Below, in pieces: positions 58,410-64,000 of a stretch of DNA of 64,000 bases. The translations under genes and the position numbers were made by a program. The stretch spans positions 1,178,001 to 1,242,000 of the forward strand of contig NC_014844.1 of the NCBI RefSeq assembly GCF_000176915.2. The letters are read 5' to 3'. This DNA is from Pseudodesulfovibrio aespoeensis Aspo-2 (GTDB lineage Bacteria > Desulfobacterota > Desulfovibrionia > Desulfovibrionales > Desulfovibrionaceae). Within the stretch, counting starts at the first letter, position 1; each line of letters begins with the position of its first letter. The notes below the pieces were generated by a model, which made no database searches, was not told where the DNA came from, and worked only from the letters and a program-made list of their open reading frames with translations.

Positions 58410-59108
58410 ATGAGACTATTGCTGGTCGAGGACGAGCGGGAGATCGCTGACTTCCTCAAGGCGCGGCTTGAGGGCGAAGGGTTTGATGTCGTGGCTGCGG
58501 TTACTGGCGAGGAAGGGTTTTTCCTGGCCAACGAGCAGGTGTTCGATGTAGTTCTGCTCGATCTGACCCTGCCCGGTCGTGGCGGGCTTGAGGTCCTCAG
58601 GATGCTGCGCAGGCGCGGCATCAACGCACCGGTGATCCTGATTTCCGGCAGCGACAGCGTCGAGGACAAGGTGGCCGGGCTCGATGCCGGGGCCGACGAC
58701 TACATCGTCAAGCCGTTCGCCTTTCCCGAAGTGCTTGCCCGCATCCGCGTGGTGTTGCGTCGCGGCTGGGCCGATCAGGTCCTGCTGCTTCGGTGCGGCG
58801 ATCTGGCCATGGATCTGATCACCCGCATCGTCACGCGGGGGGGGCGGACCATCGCTCTGACGGCGCGCGAGTTCGAACTGCTGGAATACCTGCTTCGCCA
58901 TCCGGGCCGGGTGGTCACGCGCGACATGCTGGCACGCGACATCTGGCAGGAGGACACCAGGGCCACCAACCTCGACAATGTCATCGACGTGCACATTGCC
59001 CGCATCCGAAAAAAGCTCGATCACGGGCACGAACGCAAACTGCTTCACACCCAGCGCGGCGTGGGCTTCCAACTCAAGAATCCTGAACTCGACACCAGGC
59101 AGAAGTAA
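58410..59108 (+). CDS. orphan OmpR-family response regulator
   Basis: 232 residues. The receiver has the acidic pair near residues 7-9, phospho-acceptor Asp51 (LLDLTLPGRGG) and the KPF lysine. The C-terminal winged-helix domain has TAREFELLEYLLRHPGRVVTRD and DNVIDVHIARIRKKL, as in PhoB/OmpR. GGAGG precedes the ATG at 58410. No histidine kinase gene is adjacent. Confidence 0.92.
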   Translation: MRLLLVEDEREIADFLKARLEGEGFDVVAAVTGEEGFFLANEQVFDVVLLDLTLPGRGGLEVLRMLRRRGINAPVILISGSDSVEDKVAGLDAGADDYIVKPFAFPEVLARIRVVLRRGWADQVLLLRCGDLAMDLITRIVTRGGRTIALTAREFELLEYLLRHPGRVVTRDMLARDIWQEDTRATNLDNVIDVHIARIRKKLDHGHERKLLHTQRGVGFQLKNPELDTRQK

Positions 59109-59198
59109 CGTCTTCCGCCACGAAGTTGCCCCTGCCCGTGGGCGGGCGGTGCAAACCCTCTCTTTTGGAATTGTTGCTTCCAGTGCCTGCGTTATCGT

Positions 59199-60620
59199 TT
59201 AATCTCCAATAGTCATAGATGGATACATCCCCTGTTCCGGCCCGGACTGGAAGGGCTGGAGGATGTTGAAGCAGGCGTCCTGCGTTTTTTGCGCGTGTCC
59301 GCGCGTGTTTTCCGTACCGTTGTAGTAGGCGCCGTTGGCTTCGAGGATATGCTCGATGCGCTCCCTGAAGGCATCGACGAACGCCTTGCCGTCGCCTTTG
59401 AAGGTCATGTTGCCCATGGTGATGTCGGTGGCCGCACTCATGGCGTCGAGGGTCATGCACTGGGTTGCGAGATCAGCCTGGCAAGTGACATGCCCCCAGA
59501 CCATGGAGTTTTCCGGGATGGCGATGGGTTCGTCGGAGTCGATGATGGTGTGCGGCATGACGATGGAATTGCGGCCCACAGTGATATGCTCGGGCTTCTT
59601 GCCGTGCAGGAAGGAGTTGAAGCCGACAAAGACCTTGTTGCCGAGGCGGGTGTTGATGACCTTTGCCCCGTGCGCGGTGATGTCGAGGCCCTCGTAAACC
59701 GAGTTCATGATGTAGCAGTTTTCCTGGGCGTTCGAGCCGTTGCCGAAAACCGAGTCCTCGACGTGGGCGCGCTGGGCCACCAGGGCATTGTCGCCGATGG
59801 TGCAGTTGCCCTTGAGCACTGCGTAGGGGCTGACGTAGGCGCCATCGCCCTTGCCTTCAAAGGGCTCGGGACTGATGGACGAGTAGATGGGCAGGAAGTC
59901 TTCCTTGCGCTCGTCCACATGGTCGAAGAACTCGCCGGACAGGCTGCCGTTCTCGTCCATGGAGATGTACTTTTTGAGCACGCCTTCGGGATAGATGTAG
60001 TTGAACTCGAAGAGGCCGTTGTATCTGATCCAGACGCGGCCCGGCTCAATGACCTGGCGCGAGAGGTCTCCGGCCTGGACATAGGCGTATTCGCCTACCA
60101 CGCAGTTGTGCATGTACGAGAAATCGACAGTGGCAAAGGGGCCGAGGAATACACCCTCTGTGGTGGTGCCGTGAATGTTGGAGTAGTGCATGGCCACGGT
60201 GTTCAGGATCTTGAAAACCTCCGGGATTTCCGGATTGTGGGAATAGTTGTGGACCAGGGTCTTGACGAGGTAGCTGTTGATGATGCGGATGACCTCGTTG
60301 TAGAAGAGCTTGGTCTTGATGCCGTCGAACTCCACCACGTCGCCCTTGCGTTTGAGCTCGTCGCCGCGGATGTCGCTTTTGTAGAGCACAGAGCGGTCCA
60401 CCAGGGTCTTGCCCAGGAAATAGGTGCCACCCAGGCTTGAATTGGTGAAGCGGAAGCTCAAGGGGTGGTCGGTGGTCAGGGCGTAGAAGGCGTAGTAGAG
60501 CAGATGTCTTTCGCGCGGGATGGCGTTTTTCAGGATCGGCTCCACGTCGATGCCCATGGGCTTGAGGTTGATGTTGATTCTCGAAGTGATGTGGGTCAGC
60601 AGTTCTTCAAGCTTTTCCAT
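59199..60620 (-). CDS. large left-handed beta-helix (hexapeptide-repeat) protein, function unknown
   Basis: 473 residues. The N-terminal 140 residues are mainly helical; from about 150 on, hexapeptide-like turns are visible (GVFLGPFATVDFSYMHNCVVGEYAYVQAG and later GAYVSPYAVLKGNCTIGDNALVAQ...). Proteins with this fold are acyltransferases, sugar-nucleotide enzymes or gamma carbonic anhydrases; no catalytic motif allows a choice. It is the last gene of the reverse operon that starts at 63148. ATG at 60620 with AGGGAGAGACTCC upstream. Confidence 0.8.
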   Translation of the reverse strand: MEKLEELLTHITSRININLKPMGIDVEPILKNAIPRERHLLYYAFYALTTDHPLSFRFTNSSLGGTYFLGKTLVDRSVLYKSDIRGDELKRKGDVVEFDGIKTKLFYNEVIRIINSYLVKTLVHNYSHNPEIPEVFKILNTVAMHYSNIHGTTTEGVFLGPFATVDFSYMHNCVVGEYAYVQAGDLSRQVIEPGRVWIRYNGLFEFNYIYPEGVLKKYISMDENGSLSGEFFDHVDERKEDFLPIYSSISPEPFEGKGDGAYVSPYAVLKGNCTIGDNALVAQRAHVEDSVFGNGSNAQENCYIMNSVYEGLDITAHGAKVINTRLGNKVFVGFNSFLHGKKPEHITVGRNSIVMPHTIIDSDEPIAIPENSMVWGHVTCQADLATQCMTLDAMSAATDITMGNMTFKGDGKAFVDAFRERIEHILEANGAYYNGTENTRGHAQKTQDACFNILQPFQSGPEQGMYPSMTIGD

Positions 60621-60652
60621 GGAGTCTCTCCCTCATGAGAAGTGTTGCAGAC

Positions 60653-60691
60653 AAGACAGCTGCCGTACACGAGGTGTACGACAGCTGTCTT
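60653..60691. repeat. stem-loop between the SLC13 gene and the beta-helix gene
   Basis: AAGACAGCTGCCGTACAC pairs with TGTACGACAGCTGTCTT (one mismatch/bulge) around a GAGG loop. On the reverse transcript no T run follows, so it is more likely a processing or partial-termination hairpin than a terminator. Confidence 0.65.
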
Positions 60692-60715
60692 TATTTCATA
60701 GATGGTTCCGATTGG

Positions 60716-62191
60716 CTAGCCCCCGGCAGGCACGGTGATGGGCATGCCCATCAGCGGCCAGATGACGAGGCAGGCCAGGCCCACCACGACCATGAGCATG
60801 ATGCTGGCCGGAATGCCCCACTTGAAGAACTCGCCGGTGGTGAACTGCCGGGAGTCGTAGGCGATGGCGTTGGGGGCCGCGCCCACGAGCAGCAGGAAGG
60901 GCATGCCCGCCGTGACCAGCGAGGCGTACAGGATGACCTCGGCCGACACGCCCAGGTAGGGCGCGATGACCAGGGCCACGGGCAGGGATATGGCGATGGC
61001 CGCCACGTTCATGATGAAGTTGGTCATGATCATGACAAAGAAGGCGATGGACATGACGAACACGAACCAGTTGGCCTCCTGGAACATGACCAGCCAGTTG
61101 ACGGCCATCCACTTGGCCGCGCCCGTCTCCCACAGACAGAAGCCGATGGACATGGCGCCCGCGAAGAGCAGGATGATGTTCCAGGGGATGTCTTCCAGGT
61201 CCTTGATGTCCAGGATCTTGAAGATGAAGAAGAGGACCGAGGAGCACAGGATGATGGCAGTCTTGTCCACCGCGTCCAGCGCGGGCACAAAGGCGCGCAG
61301 ACTCATGATGAGGATGGTGATGCCGACGATGATGGCGGCCATGATTTCGTTGCGGGTCAGGGAGCCCATGCGGGCGTTGAGCTCGCGGGCCTTTTCGCGC
61401 AGGCCGGGGATGCGGTCTTTCTCGGGCTTGCAGACGAGCATGAAGAAGCCCCAGAGCAGGAAGACCATGAGCCAGCCTATGGGGGCCATGTAGTAGGACA
61501 GCTCGAAGAAGCCGACCTCCTTGCCCACGATCTCCTTGAAGAAGCCGATGGCCACGGCGCCGCGGGCCGCGCCGAGCAGGGTGACGATGGAACCCGCGCC
61601 CGCCACATAGGCCATGCCGATGAACAGCCCCTTGCCGAATTTGGTGGGCTTGTCGCCCTCGCCGTACAGGGCGTAGATGGCCAGCAGCAGCGGATAGATG
61701 GTGGCGGCCACGGCGGTGTGGGCCATGATGTGGGTCAGGGCGGCGGTGACCACGAACACGCCCAGATAGATCATGCTGGTGCGCTCGCCCACGATGTCGA
61801 GCATCTTGTAGGCCAGCCGCTTGGTCAGGCCGGTCTTGGTGAAGACCAGGCCGATCATGATGGAGGCGAAGATGAACAGGACCGAGGGGTCCATGAAGTC
61901 CTTGAAGGCCGATTTGGCCGGGCGGATGAGGAACATGACCTGGAGAATGCCGATCATCAGGCTGGTGATGCCGATGGGCACCACCTCGAAGACCCACCAC
62001 GTTCCGGCCAGAAGGAAGACCGCCAGGGCTCCCTTGGCCTCATGGGAGAGGACGAAATGCTGGCCAGTGGGGTCGATGGCGTCGGGCCAGGCCGGAGAAA
62101 AATAGACCAACGTGAACAGGGCGACGCCGGTGAGCATGAACACCAGTCGGCTCCAGTCGAACTTTGATTGCGGGGCGTGTGCCGCTTCCAT
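60716..62191 (-). CDS. SLC13/DASS-type anion transporter with replaced signature motifs
   Basis: 491 residues with about twelve membrane helices. The overall pattern fits the SLC13/DASS family (sodium-coupled dicarboxylate or sulfate importers): WWVFEVVPIGITSL near the N-terminus and VGAAPNAIAYDS in the second half. The two SNT sodium/substrate motifs are replaced, by Ala157-His158-Thr159 (MAHTAVAATIYP) and by Met394-Asn395-Val396 (FIMNVAAIAISLP), and the first TPIGTPPN loop reads TLLGAARG. Specificity or coupling may therefore differ. GGAGG precedes the ATG, 32 bp after the CBS gene. Confidence 0.85.
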   Translation of the reverse strand: MEAAHAPQSKFDWSRLVFMLTGVALFTLVYFSPAWPDAIDPTGQHFVLSHEAKGALAVFLLAGTWWVFEVVPIGITSLMIGILQVMFLIRPAKSAFKDFMDPSVLFIFASIMIGLVFTKTGLTKRLAYKMLDIVGERTSMIYLGVFVVTAALTHIMAHTAVAATIYPLLLAIYALYGEGDKPTKFGKGLFIGMAYVAGAGSIVTLLGAARGAVAIGFFKEIVGKEVGFFELSYYMAPIGWLMVFLLWGFFMLVCKPEKDRIPGLREKARELNARMGSLTRNEIMAAIIVGITILIMSLRAFVPALDAVDKTAIILCSSVLFFIFKILDIKDLEDIPWNIILLFAGAMSIGFCLWETGAAKWMAVNWLVMFQEANWFVFVMSIAFFVMIMTNFIMNVAAIAISLPVALVIAPYLGVSAEVILYASLVTAGMPFLLLVGAAPNAIAYDSRQFTTGEFFKWGIPASIMLMVVVGLACLVIWPLMGMPITVPAGG

Positions 62192-62207
62192 GGTAACCTC
62201 CTCAGGT

Positions 62208-62223
62208 CAACCCGAAAATTGTG
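62208..62223 (-). other. short spacer between CBS and SLC13 genes
   Basis: Spacer of 32 bp in total (62192-62223) on one strand; it holds the SLC13 ribosome site and no separate promoter that I can see. Confidence 0.3.
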
Positions 62224-62739
62224 TTAGCAGCCGCAGCTGGTGATTCTTTTCCTGATTTCCGCAAAGACATCGGCGAGGCGGAGCAGTCCGGTCACCTCGC
62301 GCTTGCGGCGGACGATGAGTGGCTGGTGCACGCCGGTGATGTAGTGATGCACGCCGAATTCGAGGTTGTCTTCCTCGTCGAGGTACTCCACGTCAGCGGG
62401 CACGTACATGACTTCGGACACCTTGATGTTTACACACTTGCGGCACAGTTCGTTCAGGGTGTCGGACCACAGGCCGAACTCCTTGAAGATATCGGCCACG
62501 TATTTGTTGGTCAGGGTCTCGCCGTTGCGCTCGTGTTCCGTGAGCCGCTTGTAGCTGGGTTCAAGGGCCGCAAGGATGTCGGTCATGGTCAGGATCCCGG
62601 CCAGGCTTCCCTGCTCGTTGATCACGAGGACATCGTTGTGCTTGCTCGTGGAGAGGGCGGCTGCGGCGTCGCCCAGCGTTGCCCCGGTGTCGAGCGTCGT
62701 GTATTCGCCGACCGGAGTCATCAACTCTTTGACTTTCAT
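62224..62739 (-). CDS. two-CBS-domain protein
   Basis: 171 residues. The first CBS domain covers about 1-60 (MKVKELMTPVGEY ... GILTMTDILAAL); the second, more divergent, about 105-165 (VKVSEVMYVPADVEYLDEED ... GLLRLADVFAEI). CBS pairs bind adenine nucleotides and regulate transporters or enzymes. The C-terminus ends CGC. The position just upstream of the SLC13 gene suggests control of that transporter. GGAAG precedes the ATG at 62739. Confidence 0.87.
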   Translation of the reverse strand: MKVKELMTPVGEYTTLDTGATLGDAAAALSTSKHNDVLVINEQGSLAGILTMTDILAALEPSYKRLTEHERNGETLTNKYVADIFKEFGLWSDTLNELCRKCVNIKVSEVMYVPADVEYLDEEDNLEFGVHHYITGVHQPLIVRRKREVTGLLRLADVFAEIRKRITSCGC

Positions 62740-62764
62740 TATCTTCCTTCCTTGGGAAAAAGTT

Positions 62765-63148
62765 TCATACACCACCCCCGATGTCCTTGGCCCGTCTGGC
62801 CGAAACCGCGTCGAGCTTTTGCAGCAGTTCATCGAGATCCACAGGTGCTGCCACCTCGTCGAGCGCGCCGTGCTTCATCGCCTCGATGGACAGGGGAACG
62901 TTGCCCGAGTGGTTGATGAGGATCACTTCGCTGCCTGGGCAGTCCTGACGGATGCTCCGCAGAAAGGCCAGGAGCGTCTGCCTGGGGCTGGAGAGCCCGA
63001 CCAGCACCGCGCCTGTCCGTTCGCGGCAGGCCATGAGCCTTGCCTCGGCAGGGTCTCCGGTGGCCTGCACCGTCATTCCGCGCCTGACAAGCTGCCTTGC
63101 CAGGCTTTCCCGGAAGCGTTCGTCCGCATCAACTATCAACACATTCAT
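62765..63148 (-). CDS. stand-alone pseudo-receiver domain protein
   Basis: 127 residues with the CheY-like fold (MNVLIVDADERFRESLARQL; SEVILINHSG; AMKHGALDEVAAPVDLDELL). The phospho-acceptor aspartate is Gly51 (VLVGLSSPR), the switch Thr/Ser is Asn, and the lysine of the KP motif is Ala, so it cannot be phosphorylated in the normal way. The acidic pair Asp7/Asp9 remains. First gene of a four-gene reverse operon behind a sigma54 promoter. Possible role: protein-protein regulator of the CBS protein or transporter. Confidence 0.85.
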   Translation of the reverse strand: MNVLIVDADERFRESLARQLVRRGMTVQATGDPAEARLMACRERTGAVLVGLSSPRQTLLAFLRSIRQDCPGSEVILINHSGNVPLSIEAMKHGALDEVAAPVDLDELLQKLDAVSARRAKDIGGGV

Positions 63149-63207
63149 CAGGGTCGGTCCATCCTCGTGTTCAGGCGCATGGTTTGCGACTTGTTTCACA
63201 AGCAATA

Positions 63208-63223
63208 GGCAAGGTGTGTGCCA
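63208..63223 (-). promoter_or_regulatory. sigma54 (-24/-12) promoter
   Basis: On the reverse strand TGGCACACACCTTGCC matches TGGCACG-N4-TTGC with only the G after TGGCAC changed; both the GG and the GC are at the right distance. Transcription would start near 63198, about 50 nt before the pseudo-receiver gene. Confidence 0.85.
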
Positions 63224-63330
63224 CGATTTTTTTTACACGCTATAATAATGAGTTGTGAAATTTTAGCGATGTGGCTGGCGTGAGAATGAACCAAAATGAG
63301 ACAAAATAAAACATATAGTGCGGGTCAATA

Positions 63331-63347
63331 TGTTTCACTTTGAAACA
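63331..63347. promoter_or_regulatory. TGTTTCA-CTT-TGAAACA enhancer-like palindrome
   Basis: Perfect 7-bp arms about 140 bp upstream of the predicted sigma54 start. This is the usual place of an enhancer-binding-protein site. The adjoining sigma54 activator gene (63707 onward) is the obvious candidate for binding it; this is inference. Confidence 0.6.
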
Positions 63348-63363
63348 CAATAAAGCGGCGTAG

Positions 63364-63702
63364 TCAGTATATGTATGTTCCTGGAACAAGCCGCTTGTCG
63401 TGGTAGGCGTCGAGCACGGCGTCCACCGGCCCGCAGACATCGTCGATGACCTTGGTGCCTTTCCACACGAGGAAATCGTGGTATTTGCCTTCGATTCCGG
63501 CGCAGATGACGGTGTTGACGTTCTCGCTGATGGCCAGTCGGCAGATGGATTCCGCCGAGGCATGGTCCAGGACCACGACCTTTTCCTCCAGGCTTTCCCT
63601 GCGGCTGGATTCGCGGGGGATGGTGACGATGAGCACGTCTGTGGCGAGGTCGAAGCGGGGGGCCACGTCGTTGTCCATGAGTGGGATGAGTATTTTTTCC
63701 AT
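63364..63702 (-). CDS. NifX/NifB-C-terminal-like (dinitrogenase iron-molybdenum cofactor fold) protein
   Basis: 112 residues with the small alpha/beta fold of NifX/NafY-type proteins (MEKILIPLMDNDVAPRFDLA ... VNTVICAGIEGKYHDFLVWKGTKVIDDVCG). Such proteins bind Fe-S or Fe-Mo cofactor precursors, but in many anaerobes relatives occur outside nitrogen fixation, beside regulators. The ATG at 63702 lies 4 bp after the stop of the sigma54 activator, so they form one operon. Confidence 0.82.
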   Translation of the reverse strand: MEKILIPLMDNDVAPRFDLATDVLIVTIPRESSRRESLEEKVVVLDHASAESICRLAISENVNTVICAGIEGKYHDFLVWKGTKVIDDVCGPVDAVLDAYHDKRLVPGTYIY

Positions 63703-63706
63703 GGGG

Positions 63707-64000
63707 CTATCCGAGGTCGTGGTGTTTCATCTTGCGCCACAGGGTGGAGCGGCCCCAGCCGAGGAGTTCGGCGGCCTGGCTTTTTCTGCCGCCCGCCCTG
63801 CGCAGGGCGTCGAGGATTATGGCGCGCTCCATGTCGGTCCAGGTGGCGGACGGGGCCATGGGCGTCCGGGGCAGGGCATCGGCCCTGCCGGGCGTATCTG
63901 CGGGCGCGCCGGACTGCCCGGAGGCGTCGGGCCATGCCGTGGGCTCCAACTCTGCGGGCTGGGGCGGGTCTGCCGGGTGGAGTAGATAGCCGGGCAGGTG
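63707..64000 (-). CDS. sigma54-dependent activator, C-terminal part (cut by window edge)
   Basis: The last 97 codons. The visible start HLPGYLLHP resembles the end of the AAA+ domain of NtrC-type activators; an Ala/Pro-rich linker follows, then a Fis-type helix-turn-helix (MERAIILDALRRAGGRKSQAAELLGWGRS... is the DNA-binding core). The frame is open to the window edge, so the gene starts beyond 64000. It is the likely activator of the sigma54 promoter at 63208-63223. Confidence 0.85.
   Translation of the reverse strand, partial: HLPGYLLHPADPPQPAELEPTAWPDASGQSGAPADTPGRADALPRTPMAPSATWTDMERAIILDALRRAGGRKSQAAELLGWGRSTLWRKMKHHDLG

Larger units (their letters stand above)
63149..63363. promoter_or_regulatory. 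AT-rich regulatory region of the SLC13 operon
   Basis: A 215-bp region, much richer in A/T than the flanks, with no gene. It holds a sigma54 promoter at 63208-63223 and a TGTTTCA/TGAAACA palindrome at 63331-63347. A further small repeat CTTGTTTCACAAG lies at 63190-63202, near the predicted start point. Confidence 0.7.

Noticed and set aside
63253-63270. Possible Rex site (TTGTGAAATTTT)
   Set aside because: Only one half-site fits; the second arm (TCACAA) is missing.
63240-63935. Reverse open frame across the NifX-like gene and the intergenic region
   Set aside because: It covers the AT-rich regulatory region and reads the NifX and activator genes in the wrong frame; no domain is visible.

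Overview
The window is high-GC DNA with dense, mostly co-directional operons and no mobile elements, CRISPR arrays, rRNA or tRNA genes that I could recognise. The gene content points to a sulfate-reducing deltaproteobacterium of the Desulfovibrio / Pseudodesulfovibrio type. The main evidence is the complete lactate-oxidation cluster: pyruvate:ferredoxin oxidoreductase, lactate permease, D-lactate dehydrogenase and its Fe-S partner, pta, ackA, and LutC plus a fused LutA/B protein. This is the gene order known as the organic acid oxidation region of Desulfovibrio vulgaris. A DcrH-like chemoreceptor with a hemerythrin tail and a lone AICAR transformylase fit the same group. The genus is an inference.

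Layout. 1-2.8 kb: the 5' part of a citrate synthase gene (reverse, cut by the window edge), then a Tat-exported Fe-S protein with a small cytochrome b-like membrane partner behind a promoter that carries an ATACCC/GGGTAT palindrome. 2.9-8.3 kb: CDF metal exporter, plsY, an RNase II/R-family protein, a SemiSWEET and a stand-alone AICAR transformylase. 8.5-12.8 kb: two methyl-accepting chemotaxis proteins. 13-25.5 kb: housekeeping genes (purA, a holB-like gene, typA, an aspA-like gene, rlpA) mixed with a DUF401 permease, an unusual cysteine-rich ferredoxin, an aromatic amino acid permease and several unknown proteins.

25.7-45.9 kb is the lactate region. A hybrid sensor kinase with a periplasmic binding-protein-like sensor and a sigma54-dependent response regulator (probably LurR) come first. 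An HU gene and an unknown membrane protein follow, then the eight-gene lactate-to-acetate operon. The por leader holds two adjoining GTCC/GGAC palindromes about 110 bp upstream of a recognisable -24/-12 promoter, the layout expected for control by an enhancer-binding protein. Four wider intergenic gaps in the operon contain strong stem-loops and the tight junctions do not, which suggests transcript processing or differential stability.

46-49.5 kb has a PAS-containing chemoreceptor, a Dabb protein, a small Cys/His protein and a solute-binding protein. 50-57.7 kb is an Mrp-type cation/proton antiporter operon in the order E-F-G-MbhD-(MbhE/B)-C-D-D-small-A. The parts that make up a long MrpA in other bacteria are separate genes here. 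A lone cyclic-nucleotide-binding-fold protein and an orphan OmpR-type regulator follow.

59.2-64 kb (reverse) holds the least familiar unit. The 3' end of a sigma54 activator gene and a NifX-fold protein lie upstream of a very good sigma54 promoter. That promoter faces a four-gene operon: a receiver domain without its phospho-acceptor, a two-CBS protein, an SLC13-type transporter whose signature motifs are replaced, and a large left-handed beta-helix protein of unknown role. I consider this the best candidate in the window for an undescribed regulated transport system. This rests on sequence reading only.
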